From Congeria kusceri (Eukaryota; Mollusca; Bivalvia; Myida; Dreissenidae): a stretch of DNA of 64,000 bases. The stretch spans positions 19,778,201 to 19,842,200 of the forward strand of contig CM051028.1 in assembly GCA_027627225.1 (NCBI GenBank), written 5' to 3'. The position numbers were made by a program, and so were the translations under genes. Each line of letters begins with the position of its first letter. Position 1 is the first letter of the stretch. Below, in pieces: positions 35,830 to 47,115 of this stretch. Under the pieces are notes generated by a model. It made no database searches, had not been told where the DNA came from, and saw only the letters and a list, made by a program, of their open reading frames with translations.

Positions 35830-37668
35830 TCAAAATAATGTAATGTAAATATGTTTTTAATAACATAAACTAGCTACATTGTATCTTCTGTCGTTTCTTT
35901 TTTTTTTCTCAAAACTAATAAATTAGAATATTGAAAAGAGCGCAACATGTCCTAAAAAAATATGATTATGCTTTACGTGCCTACGTAAATAAATACCACA
36001 TGACTCAGCAATAGATGTATTGTAGCTATTCACTGAAGCAAAAAGTTAGAGTAAATACAACACGCTAATCAAGTTGATTATATAATGTCGTGTATTTTGT
36101 TCACGCACGTTCATTTGATTCAAAACTAAATATCCAGCCTAAAAGAAAAATGAAAACAGTCGTGTTTGTCACCTATTTCATAATACCGTTAAACAAACTT
36201 AGTTGTCACATCGTGACTTTATTACGCTTGAACCAAATAAATAATAGGAGGCTGACATAATCGGAGAACAAATAATCATGTCAGGTTTCTAATGAGTTGA
36301 AGAATACGATTTCAGAGCATCATTAGCTAATCTTGGGCATCATGGATCAGCCCACGTATATGAAATACCTGCGATGATGTTTTATAAACGTAGGGTTAAT
36401 GACATTGGTGTTGTGTAATAAACACACGTACGTAGTGTTGTTTGTTAGTAAATATATATACTTAAACACAATAAGTTTTCTTAAATATACATGTAATAAT
36501 GTGCTACCAATGACATTAATGTTACTGACTGTTCACAAATTACGTAGTAGGTAATATCACAAATTGCAGGACTTACAGGTCATGAAAAATATTATGGTAT
36601 CGAACATTATGACGTTCAATTTAATTGTCGTGTAAACTAATTGATTGGATAAATATTTTCAAAGCATCTGAGAAACCTATTAAGCAATCGTATTAGTTTA
36701 ACGCCTATGACAGTTGCCTGGGTAAGACATTGAATATGTGCCCATTTGATGTACAGATAGGCGAGATTTCGCTTAAATTGTACTTGATATTCATTTGATC
36801 TCTGACATATTTTTATCTTGAAAATGGTTTTTGACCTAAGTCAAATACACTGTTAGCGAACTCCATGCTTGTTTGATTACTATTTTATAACGTGTCCTAG
36901 TTCCATGACTTAATAAACGTACACCGTTTCGTGCTGTATTAATTTGTTCCTTAACCACATTATATTTTGTAGTTTGGAATTTTACAGGACAGAGTATTTT
37001 CCTTCGTGCTAGCAACATAGTCATCAGCATGGGCTATTTCACCTGAATTTTGTGTATGAGGACTTCATGTAAAAACATCAAACAATAAATATGGCAATGA
37101 CAAGCGTACACAGAACGGCGCTTTAAATTACATGTAAGGAAGAATGAGACCATTTAAATTAGTTATGCTCTTAAAATTACAAAGAATGAAAACTTTTGTT
37201 TAAATTATTGCTTTGTCAACAGCTAAGTGATTACCGTAAATGTCTAAAAGGCATATTGCATGTTGACGTTTTTACACTTGCAATGCCTCTGCAACAGTTT
37301 CCTTTTATAAATGAAAATTGACATGAGTTCATATATGTGTTCTGTTTTCTGCAAATGCATGTTTAGTGTATTGCCGTATTGTAAATAGCCAAAAATGGTA
37401 AATACTGTCTATAATAATTAGTATGTGAAAACCGTTTACAGTATCAAGTATAACAGACATCAATACAGGTTACAGGTACGTTACGGTTCTGCAACGCTGC
37501 AAAAAGTGATATTTACACCATTTGTCTTCGTAAGTTATAGGTACATGTGCCGCCATATGCATCACATCATTTTACACAAAGCTAACGTCCTAACGTTTTA
37601 GATGCCCTTTGAAACAAAGGGATAAAAACGGAGAAAATATTGCTGAAGTTAATAAATGTTAGCCAAAG

Positions 37669-38183
37669 TTAAAGGGACTATGTCAACGAAAAGGTACTTA
37701 CCGGGGTAATTTCTTTAAAAAATCTGAAATGAAGACATTAAACCTAGCATATTGTAACAATTAACAGCAGGTATTTAGAATGGGAAAAGAGTTTTCGCTT
37801 TCAGAGATAAAAATCAGTTAATAATTTGGGTCTTGTTTGTTTGGTCCATTTCATGTTTACAATTTGACGTCAGAGTTTTGAGTATTTTGTATAACGACAG
37901 TTTACGCATATTCCCTTACAAAGCAGAATAGCGCAGTTGGTTAAAGCGCTGTCTACTGTCATTTCTTCATATAACTCTCCTAAGTCGTGAGTTCGATACC
38001 CGCTTGGGTTTTTATTTTTCAAACATTTTGACTGATTTCTTGTTATCAAATATCTCAATATACTCGTAAATCAAATCATGTATTCTCTATTTAATGTACA
38101 TGTCTTAGCAAAGTACATTTCTATAATCTAATATAATTTATAGTGCAATAGATACAAATTTTTCGTTGACATAGTACCTTTAA
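37669..38183 (+). mobile_element. TIR element with internal tRNA-like sequence, copy 1
   Basis: The ends are inverted: ttaaagggactatgtcaacg at 37669 and cgttgacatagtacctttaa at 38183, differing at one position. Inside, at 37925-38010, is a tRNA-like segment with A box tagcgcagttgg (37930-37941) and B box gagttcgatacc (37989-38000). A CRE-like tgacgtca octamer at 37865-37872 lies about 60 bp before the A box. The second copy at 61783-62274 has the same parts in the same places. A TTAA or TA target site is possible, since the ends run into ttaa on both sides. It encodes no protein and must be mobilised, if at all, by an enzyme supplied elsewhere. Confidence 0.88.
37925..38013 (+). promoter_or_regulatory. 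tRNA-like Pol III promoter (A and B boxes) inside TIR element
   Basis: tagcgcagttggttaaagcg forms a plausible D-arm (gcgc pairs with gcgc), and gagttcgatacccgc resembles a T-arm. The region between is longer than an ordinary anticodon arm (about 30 nt), as if it held an intron or an insertion. The acceptor arms do not pair well. It is therefore a promoter-like relic and not a working tRNA gene. Confidence 0.6.
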
Positions 38184-38965
38184 CATCAGTTGTTAGTATT
38201 TCTAGGAAACAGAGCATTTCATGGTGTGATATAAGCAGTACTATGTCTACTATGTTTCGTGGAACCAAAATATCTCACATTTTAGCGACAGTAAGTTAAA
38301 AATCGACAAGAAAATGACCTCCCTACCTGTAGTTCTCAGGAATGATTTCTAACGGCGAGGGACAGGTACATTGTACCGTCACGGAAAGGGTACAATTGTT
38401 TGGCTATTTTATCGGAGATGTTACCACTTCGTTTTAAGACCGTAACATGGATATGTATACATACCTTAACGCATAAAGTCCATGCAATCATCTTGAGAAA
38501 AAGAGAAAATTTATTTCGTAATTAGGACAATTGCAACATTTCAGTGAATTATACTTCAATATCATTTCATTCAGAATACATACCGTACAAATTAGATCAT
38601 CCAACAGTTTTGTCCTTTCCAAACAAACTGTACCTTTACCTAAAATAAAAGTAAAGCACACAGAACGACATTCGCGAGGCAAATTTGTTGTTATCTTTAC
38701 TTTTAGAATCCTCGGAGTCCTATTGTTATCTTTACATTTAGAATATATACCTCAGAGTAACACTCACCTAATTTGTTTTCAAGGTAACACCGATGCCACA
38801 AGGACAGTTCCGTTACAAAGTTCAGTTTATTTAGTGAGGTTTCGAGACTTAAGCAGTGAATACTCGTAATGAAATGTTGAGGTCACATTAACATAATAAA
38901 CAACGGCACCATTAATAGGCGTTGATGTGGCCAAGGACCATCTGCAGTAATTGTCATTAATCAAT

Positions 38966-39197
38966 AAACATCGTCAAAAGAAGACGTTGCACCAGTCTGT
39001 GAACAAATAATTTGGAAAACAAGTTATTCCATGCAATACTGAGTAGATACTTTCCGAGTATTGGAATATTTACTATATCTTACTATTTGCCTTTAAAATA
39101 CCTTTATTAAGTTCAACATACAACATTCCTATAAAAATATATTCTACTACTTTTTAGCCCTTCAAACACGTGTTGAAATGTCAGTTTGTCTTATTTT
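38966..39197. other. Spacer, no gene recognised
   Basis: A+T-rich, immediately downstream of duplication copy A. Confidence 0.4.
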
Positions 39198-39297
39198 ATA
39201 GTTCAGGAGACTCATGGGCCACCTCATTTGGGTGAGATTCTGCGGTGGTGACATACGAAGTGAAGTGGACAATAGAAACATTTAGGATTTTACATCC
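39190..39297 (-). CDS. Possible terminal coding exon, unknown protein
   Basis: On the minus strand an acceptor-like tttaattcag at about 39298 is followed by an open frame that reads CKILNVSIVHFTSYV, then TTAESHPNEVAHESPEL, and a stop. It is more G+C-rich and less hydrophobic than the usual chance frames here. The signal-peptide frame at 40076-40339 lies 0.8 kb upstream on the same strand, so they could belong to one gene, but nothing proves it. No family is recognised. Confidence 0.2.
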
Positions 39298-39299
39298 TG

Positions 39300-40075
39300 A
39301 ATTAAATGTAACACTTTCAATGCACTAACATGTAGTAATCATATACGTTTATTTTCATACTGCTCATATTGTGCAGTTCCGAACGACCGCCGTGCATTAC
39401 AAAAACATGTTTTGAGTTAGGCAAAAGCAAAGAAAAAAGCTTCTATATAACAACAGAGAATTGATATGTAAATTAAAATCGAATATGATGATGTGCGCCA
39501 TTCAATTAAATGAAGATCTAATAACCTAACTTTGCGTTGTAACCGTTGATGGATAAATGTGTTCAGCCATTTGTATCCGGTTCATCAGATCCTAATCAAT
39601 TTTACGTTCAGAACGCCTATACAATATGCACATTAAAAACAAAACATAACGACGGCTAACCGGCCCTTAACTTGTTTGGATGTTTGTAAAACTTTGCATA
39701 GCTTGCATTGAACCATATATAACGCTTAATAAAATCTACATTTAGAGCAGCATTGCATAATGTGAAATTATTAAATTAATATTGAAGTATTATTGTATTG
39801 GTATACCAGACATTAAACCTTAAACCTCGAGTTAGCTTCACTGTTTTAAAAAGTAGAATAAAAGAAGGTTTAGCTGACAAAACAATTAAAATATGTAAGC
39901 ATTCTAGATAATATTGCGAATTTTTTGCATTGACTAATTCACAACTATAAAATAAATGATACCACAGGAATAAAGGAGTAGTAAGTTGTGTTAATACAAT
40001 ACTCAGAAGAATATGGCTGTATCGGCCAACGATCCATCGATAAAACTTTCTACAGATCTCTCAAACATTGCTTAC
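39300..40075. other. Spacer, no gene recognised
   Basis: A+T-rich. A possible intron of the weak gene candidate at 39190-40339, otherwise empty. Confidence 0.35.
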
Positions 40076-40339
40076 TTAAAACGGAATATGTGGATTGTGT
40101 ACCACAAGGGTTTGTATACCACGCACACCATTAACCAGAGTTTGAAACATTCGCACCGTCCAGACATGGCCTCCCCAAGGTGACCATGACGCAGTGCAGC
40201 AAGACGCTTCAACTATGACTGTTTTCGCTGTGCAAACAGATTTTGTAGCACCTTTTACAAATAGGAATGAAAACATAGCCGTCCACACCGCCGTTAATGT
40301 TTTCATTAAATTCCAATGAACATCCGTAGGGAGTGTCAT
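40076..40339 (-). CDS. Possible small secreted protein exon with WSPWG motif
   Basis: The 87-codon minus frame contains, from its second methionine, a signal-peptide-like start (MKTLTAVWTAMFSFLFVKG). A stretch with several cysteines (VCTAKTVIVEASCCTA) follows, then SWSPWGGHVW and, ten residues on, NGVRG. WSPW and GxGVR are hallmarks of thrombospondin type-1 repeats, but the cysteines expected between and after them are absent, so this is either a decayed repeat or chance. The start has a weak Kozak context. It ends at a TAA shortly after VVHNPHIPF. I would not treat it as a gene without transcript support. Confidence 0.25.
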   Translation of the reverse strand: MTLPTDVHWNLMKTLTAVWTAMFSFLFVKGATKSVCTAKTVIVEASCCTASWSPWGGHVWTVRMFQTLVNGVRGIQTLVVHNPHIPF

Positions 40340-40720
40340 GAACTTCCCGAGTAATTCGGTTACGCGTAATTTACAATGTGTGAACCTTCTGTTTTACATT
40401 TAGTACGTGTATGAAAAAGCTTTCAGTGTAATGTATGTCTTTGCTTAGTATATATCGATATTCTGATTACGTTACATTGTTAATACAAAAGCATGTACTT
40501 AATCACTTGAAAAAAAAATACAGTAAGACTATTGCTGTTGTTCCAAAATATTGCACCTTATGTATGTTCTTCATTTAAAAAAATACTTTTATATATTATA
40601 ATATCTTTCTATTCTTTACGTGCTTTTGTTAATAAAAAATGTGATGACTGGACGATGAAATTTAAAAGTTAGTGTAGCTACTTAATGAAGCTTTTTTGTT
40701 TAACAAATTCAACAAAGCGA

Positions 40721-43565
40721 TTAATTAAACAATTTATGAAGTCTAAAACTTACTCTGAAACTATCCCACCGCTAAATATGTCGATAACAATGGGATTGAG
40801 GAGTTTTATATGACTGATTGTGATAAAGCCAACTGTCTTAACAATTATTTTACTTCAGTTTCTAGTCTAGATGACACATCTGTCAATCTGCCTGTTTTTC
40901 GTGAACTTTCAAATACAAAACTTGACCATCTTTCTATTAAAGAATCGGAAATTAAATTTATTATAAAAACACTTGTATCTAAAAAAGCAGTAGGTTCTGA
41001 TTTAATTAGTCACCTAGTACTTAAAGGCACACACAAGGTGCTGCAAGTTAAGACAACCACCAATATTTAACTAAGATTTAATCAACACATAAAATAAAAC
41101 ATTATGACCAAACACTAGTTTACATTTTCTTAAAATAAATGAAATTTGACTGGTTTTATTTCCACTTGATTGTTTACATTGAAGGACAGTTGGTGTTCTA
41201 GTTTCCCATAAAAGGAATGCAAATCCTATGCATTAATTTTGCATGGGAAAATCCTGTTACTGTGGAGTGTTTCAATTTCGAGGGTCGTATAGTAAACCTA
41301 TACTAGTATCAGAATTGAATCAAGACATTGGTACAACACATTGACAAAGCAAAGGTAACCATACACAAAGCAACTTGGTTTTTCTATGCAAATTTATTTA
41401 TTATAGTGGTCAGAAACTTACCAAGTGATTTTTTGTTCGTAAATTGTTGCATGTATTATATATTTTAAACTTCAAATACTGTACAAAACGTTTTAGAGAC
41501 GGCCCACAAAATGACTTGTCTAGTTTATGACAAATGACACTACTGTTAGCAAAACAGTTATTCGTGAAAAGCATGGAACTTGTGAAAATCACAACACTAG
41601 CAAATAAACAAAGCAAGTGTTTATAAAACGTTTACTTGGAGGATCGGTGTTTTTATTTTAAACGGTATTCAAAAATCAAATAGTTTCCTGACGTTGGGTA
41701 TAATAGAAGCTAACACATACAATAATACAATTTTACCAGACATGTTTTGTTTAATATAAATTTGACAATTTTAACCTTAAATGAGGCTTTAAGCGCACAT
41801 GTGATACTATTTCTAAACCTTTGTGTTTATTATTCAATAAGTCGCTCAGCGAATGTCAGTTTTCCACAGTCTGGAAATCAGCTACTGTAATGCCTCTTCT
41901 TAAAAGGGGCGATGCTAATCTGACTTCAAATTACAGACCAATTTCCCTGTTAAGTTGCGTTTGCAAACTAATGGAAAGAGTTGTGTATAAGCACCTTAAT
42001 AATCATCTCGTATCAAATAAATTGATTTATTAAAAACAGTCAGGATTTTTAACAGGACATTCAACTGTTGCCTAACTAATCGACATCTTTGATCAAATAT
42101 CTCGTTCTATCGATGACAAACAATTCACTTGTATTGTGTTTTGCGATGTTTCAAAAGCTTTTGATAGGGTGTGGCACTGTGGTCTCATATTCAAGTTACA
42201 CCAGTTTGGTTTTTTGTGGCAATGTGTTAGCCTGCATAAAAAATTGCTTATCGAATCGAACACAAAGGGATTTCGTAGGATCAGCTTTATCCGATGAACT
42301 AATAATAAAAGCTGGTGTACCACAAGGCTCTGTTTTAGGACCATTGTTTTTTCTCACATACGTGAACGATATAGTTGAAAATCTTTTAAGCACTACACGA
42401 CTATTTGCTGATGACACGTCTCAAGCACGTCCACGTTAAGTGACTTAGAAGGCATTCTGAACCACGACCTTTCTTTAATTAGTCAATGGTCCAAAACCTG
42501 GTTAGTGGACTTAAACCCAAATAAAACTGAGGCCATTTTAGTTTCATTACAACCCCATATTAATAATCCATGTTTGCTATTTGAAAACACCCCCATCAAA
42601 TTTGTACAGACACATAAACACCTTGGAATTACTTTTAGCGATGATGGTAAATGGCACGCTCACATAAAAAATATTACGACTACTGCTTCAAAAATCTTAG
42701 GTAATGTCAGAAGACTTAAATTCGCAGTATCCAGAAAAAACCCTTAATCATTTATATATTTCCTATTTAAGACCAATATTAGAATACTCTTGCGTGGTTT
42801 GGGAAGGTTGCAGCTTACATGAAAAGCAAACATTAGATAAAATTCAAAATGAAGCTGCAAGAATAGTTTCTGGCCTAACTAGATCGGTTTCATTAAGAGA
42901 ATTGAATACGGAAATTAACTGGTTAAGTTTAGAAGATCGAAGGCGTTATATCAAACTTGTCACGACACACAAAATGCATTATAACGATTGTCCTGATTTT
43001 CTCAGAAAACTCTTATCTAATACTGTAAATCCAGTGTCCTCGTACAACTTAAGGAATTCCTCAGATTATATTAACTCAACTTTACTCACAGTCTTTTATT
43101 CCCTCTGCTATTGATCTATGGAATAAACTGCATATAGATTTACGTAACATTGACTCTCTATCTAAATTCAAAAGTTCTATACAAAACTTGTTAATCAAAT
43201 GTAATAAAGTTCCCGATTATTACCTTATTGGGAAAAGGTTTGAATCAGTTATGCACGCACGACTCAGAAATAATTGTAGCCATTTGAATTTTTATTTATA
43301 TCAAAACCATCTGTTAACATCACCAAAATGTGCATGCGGCTATATTTCAGAAGATGCCAATCATTACTTTTTTAATTGTCCTTTTATCAGAAACCAACGA
43401 CTACAATTATTCCAAGAGTTACACGCATTTCCCATACTTAACTGCGACCTGCTTCTTTATGGCAATCCTGAATTACGTTCTGATGACAATATAACTATAT
43501 TTACAGCAGTCCATAAATACATACAGACGACAAAACGCTTCAAACACACAGAATCCAATTTGTGA
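40721..43565 (+). pseudogene. LINE ORF2 relic: RT and C-terminal region
   Basis: The fragments are, in order: KSKTYSETIPPL (about 40740); DCDKANCLNNYFTSVSSLDD to SDLISHLVLKG (40810-41037); then, after the insertion, SKPLCLLFNKSLSECQFS, MPLLKRGDANLTSNYRPISL and KLMERVVYKHL (41811-42030). Next are CDVSKAFDRVWH with the first catalytic Asp (near 42150), AGVPQGSVLGPLFFLTYVND (near 42320) and FADD at 42403-42414. Thumb and connection follow: DLNPNKTEAILVS, HLGITFSDDG, then LRPILEYSCVVWEGC and NEAARIVSGLTRSVSL. A C-terminal CACG...NHYFFNC zinc-like motif lies near 43340, and the frame ends at 43565. Two TAA stops lie near 42031 and 42073, and frameshifts near 42215, 42420, 42740 and 43100. Confidence 0.93.
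41038..41802. mobile_element. 765-bp unidentified insertion inside the LINE RT
   Basis: The RT reading frame ends abruptly after GTHK (aag at 41035-41037) and resumes at 41803 (gatactatttctaaacct, DTISKPLCLLF), the next expected residues. The intervening A+T-rich sequence has no LINE homology. Its 68-codon minus frame is not recognised, and I see no clear TIR or target duplication. It must be younger than the LINE. It could be a decayed non-autonomous transposon or filler from repair. Confidence 0.6.
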
Positions 43566-45929
43566 TCATTCGTACTATATTACCAGTTTATCAATTCTGG
43601 TTTATTACTGACAAGACAATACAACATAAATATTTTTTTTGGCATATATTTAAATGTGTTCAGGATATTACTTTGAAGTTCTTTAAGTTTCTTCTTTGTT
43701 TTTAATTAGCATGATCTATTTTTATTATGCATTCTAAAAGTTTGTATAATTCAGCTTGTTAAAATACCTTTATTTCCTTAATTTATTATTCAGTATGTTA
43801 ACCAACCAACCAACCGTATGTGTGTGTTTGTGTAATTCTATATAATTAGGGACGAACCGCCAGTAATGTTGTAAGAACATTTGGTTCAACCCTTTTTCCT
43901 TTGTATGATGTATTTGTTCATTTGTACCGTGGTTGATGAAAAATATACTTATACGATGGAAATAACATATGTTTAAACTAACAAAGCGAGTAAGTTATTT
44001 ATGTAATGAAGTGTCATTTATTCAGAAAATACATAATTCACTTGAGTTATGATCCAATTACGTAGCATCAAAGGAAACTGAAAACAGCGAGTGTTTGTCA
44101 ATGTTACCTTAAGTGATTTCAACAAGTATGGTTGATCATGACCTAAATACATTTGAACCCAGATTAAAACAAACATCAAGAGAACATTTTATCATATGAG
44201 ATTTCTAATGATTTGAAGAATAATATTTCAGAGAGCCAGGGACATCGATTGGCATGGTGATCGGTACACGTACATAATATAGTGATGTTCGTGTTTTCTT
44301 TACCTTTAGATAGTAACATCTGGCGATGTTGTTGTCTAATAAACACACGTACGGAGCGTCGATAAGTAAGTTTACTTAAAAAACAAAATGAAGTAGTAAT
44401 GCATACTTAAATTTGATTACAATTACAAATTACTGACCCTTCACAAATAGCACTGTGATTAACTGCATATCGTGAAGGACTTATGGTCAATAGAACAATA
44501 ATGGCTTCGACCATTCTGGTGTATAAAGTCGATTAATTTGATGTCTATGTAAATGCAAAAGAAATTGTTGGACAAGCATCTGGGCAATTTACAATTTCAT
44601 GCTGGCAGGCCAGTTAGTTTCACGACCTGGAACTGCACCTTGTTTATAATTTTTATATATCTTTTAACGAGACAACGCAATGCAAACCATGCCTACTGTA
44701 TACGATTTACAAATTAACGAGATTTAACTGAAAGTGTACTTGTCATTCAGAAATGCACCTAGCAAGCTACCAACGAAGGATAAAAAACATCCACGTATTG
44801 ACATCAAACATTGAAAATTAAAATGTTCCACTAATTTTAAATAATGTCAACAATGTCAGTTTCATTATTCATTGTATAAACTAACATGCGTTGCAATGAT
44901 ACTTTATAATATTGTTACCATCATTTATTGATTATCAAATAAAGTAACATAAATTATATAAATGTAAGTTTTTAGCTTGTTCATGAAGAACATATGTTAC
45001 CAATGATTTTATGGACTACTAATCAGTAGCTTTTACTTTTAATTAGATCTGCGTTAAGTTTTTGCCAACTAGTCCTTATTTAACATGCAATCAGTTTGTG
45101 TTCACAAATTTGCATGATTATCTTTCATACAATGCATATGCAAATTTAAACTTGACCAGGAATAGTCATCAAATCGCGCTTCATGTCATTCGTTTTTCTT
45201 TGTTGCAACTGTACGGATGAAATATATTTATAATTATACATTTTAAAAGTATTTATAAATAATTTACCAGTAATAATTGTGTTGATAATTTGATCTTCCG
45301 TTTGTTTATTTCTTTACAATATATTATTTTTGCTTTTGGATTTGTACTTATGATATTTGTATCTGCATTTTATGTTATATACATTGTATATATTGTCTGT
45401 ATTTTAACAATCTAGTACAGACCAAACATGTGGGCTATACATTTGTATTTTTATCTATTTAAAAGGTTCATTTTTTGTTACATCTGTTATAATATTATAC
45501 ATAAGTAATCATATCAAAACATATTCAATACTATTAATAATATTTACAGCTACTACACGAGTGTTTGCTCTTGAAATATTTAACCTTTAGCAGCCTCGGC
45601 AAAACTTGTGCTAGTTACATGACAAGATACTTTTAAACGGATACCATTTCGGTTCGAGTTATATTCTCATCAACAACCTTTGTAGTTTGTAATTATGAGA
45701 AGACATTGTATTTTCTTTCGTTTTCTTTTTTTTGCTTAAGCATACTTCTTTCATCTCGGGCCATTTCATTTGTTAAGTGTACTAAGCCTTAATGTAGTAA
45801 CATCAAACAATACATATGCATGTAGTAATGACATGCTTTTATAGAAATAAATATTGGTAATTACATTCATTGGTCGGCACTTAATGGCTACCGCAAATGT
45901 GTTAAAATACGTGCATACAACAGTTGTTA

Positions 45930-46160
45930 AATATAGGAATAATGAAACTGCAGAGACAACATTAGGAGGGCAACCATTATTATCATCCGCTCGTCCTTTA
46001 TTTAAGGCAAATGACCAATTGCCTATACAATACAGGACAATACTTACAACTAAACACAAAACAAAAATGATTAAAACTGGAGATCCCGCCTTGAAACGGT
46101 CAATGCAAAGCATTAGGGGTATGAACCGGTTTAAAGGCATGCCAAACTGTCTGAATTAGC
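45930..46160 (-). repeat. Dispersed repeat family A, minus-strand copy
   Basis: Reverse complement of the repeat at 19495-19742: ggcatgcctttaaaccggtt, ctaatgctttgcattgaccg and gcaattggtcatttgcctta. The 124-codon minus frame 45766-46140 (MPLNRF...) is a shadow of the repeat. The same translation (MPLNR..PPMLCIDR) appears in the 19.5-kb copy but soon diverges. Confidence 0.85.
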
Positions 46161-46344
46161 AATAGTCCATGCCCATTACATGTGACAAATGAACACGCGT
46201 CTACACAGCACAATACTGCATCGACGTAAAGTTGCATTTCAATATACGATTTGAAATGAAATTATTGTTTTACGTTTCAATCTTATGAATTATGTATCAC
46301 TAGGTTTCATATAATGCCAAAACATATCAATCAGCTTACAAACA

Positions 46345-46740
46345 AGAGGCACACGAGTGCCTGTATCGCTCCAATAACTTATTAAATAACGAGTGTCACA
46401 AGGAAATATCTTAATATGCTAGATAAGGAAAAAGGCCCCACCATCTGGCGGCCGTGTTTTTCTAACGAATCAAAATAATTAAGAGTAATTTGGTATTGAT
46501 CTACCTATTGAACATGTCTGTAAAACTATTTTGAAGTCATTCGGCGATCTTGTGCAGGTGGTGGGAATCATTTGCGCAATCTTGGACGAGGACCACCCAA
46601 GGAACATTTCTGTTGTGAAGTTTCCTCAAAGTCGGCCCAACGGTTTCATAGGAGATGTCTTTTGAATAAAAGGTTAACGGACACAAGCAAGGTCGGACGC
46701 ACGCACGAACGACGGACGAACCGCCATGGCATAAGCTAGT
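46345..46740 (+). repeat. Bivalve-type interspersed repeat
   Basis: It begins acaagaggcacacgagtgcc, tgtatcgctc, continues with catctggcggccgtgttttt and accacccaaggaacatttc, and ends in a simple ggacgcacgcacgaacgacgga run and taagctagtt. I recognise the general form from bivalve genomes, from memory. It is unclassified and non-coding. The minus frame 46537-46785 is a shadow. Confidence 0.6.
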
Positions 46741-46861
46741 TAAAATTACATAATGACAACATCCAATAAACTTCGTACTTACCAAGAAAATGTACCATTA
46801 TCCGGAACATAATCATGTAGGACACATGTGGCAAATGTAGGAACGCTGGTCTTAAGGTTGT

Positions 46862-46915
46862 ATCTATATATATATATATATGATCAAGAGAATTATCAAT
46901 GATCAAGAGAAAGCA
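46862..46915. repeat. (TA)n microsatellite with a flanking duplicated word
   Basis: About ten ta units, followed by tgatcaagaga repeated 20 bp further on. Confidence 0.9.
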
Positions 46916-47115
46916 CTGCTAATGTATTTTTAAGGTAATACTGATGCATCAAGAACCGTTCCGTTACAAAGGTCACTTCATTCAGTTGGGCTTTTGTCTT
47001 CAGTAGTGAATATTCGCGATGAATAAGGGAAGTCACATTAATAAAATAAAAATCAACAGCCATCAATAGGCGTTGATATAATAAAGGACCGTCTGCAGGA
47101 ACTGTCATTAAGAAT

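Larger units (their letters stand above)
35830..38965 (+). repeat. Segmental duplication, copy A
   Basis: Paralogous in order and orientation to 40440-47115. Matching words include ctttacgtgc...gtagctattcactgaagc (35975-36045) against ctttacgtgc...gtagctacttaatgaagc; tttctaatgagttgaagaat (36288) against tttctaatgatttgaagaat (44200); taataaacacacgtacg (36416 and 44338); aacatcaaacaata (37073 and 45798); and gttccgttacaaag (38808 and 46960). Copy A holds the TIR/tRNA element at 37669, which copy B lacks. Non-coding as far as I can read, except perhaps 39.2-40.3 kb just outside. Confidence 0.7.
40721..43979 (+). mobile_element. 5'-truncated LINE, plus strand, with candidate target duplication
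   Basis: Flanked by the 10-bp direct repeat aacaaagcga at 40711-40720 and 43980-43989, a candidate target-site duplication. The paralogous copy A lacks the element at this site. It carries the RT and C-terminal region of an ORF2 of a different LINE family from the minus-strand ones. It has a 3' UTR of about 400 bp containing (aacc)n at 43799. The RT is interrupted by a 765-bp foreign segment at 41038-41802. Endonuclease and ORF1 are absent. Confidence 0.88.
40440..47115 (+). repeat. Segmental duplication, copy B (interrupted by a LINE)
   Basis: Homologous to 35830-38965 in the same orientation, starting around 40440. The match runs up to about 40710, is interrupted by the LINE 40721-43979, and resumes at about 43980 (aagttatttatgtaatg...actgaaaacag.gagtgtttgtc). 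Later blocks at 44200, 44338, 45798 and 46935-47115 keep the order. Copy B also gained the family A repeat (45930-46160) and the dispersed repeat at 46345-46740, both missing from copy A. Confidence 0.7.

Noticed and set aside
36836..37030. Basic 64-codon minus frame (MLMTMLLARRKILCPVKF...)
   Set aside because: Lies in duplication copy A, is not preserved in copy B and is not recognisable. The composition alone was not enough to call it.
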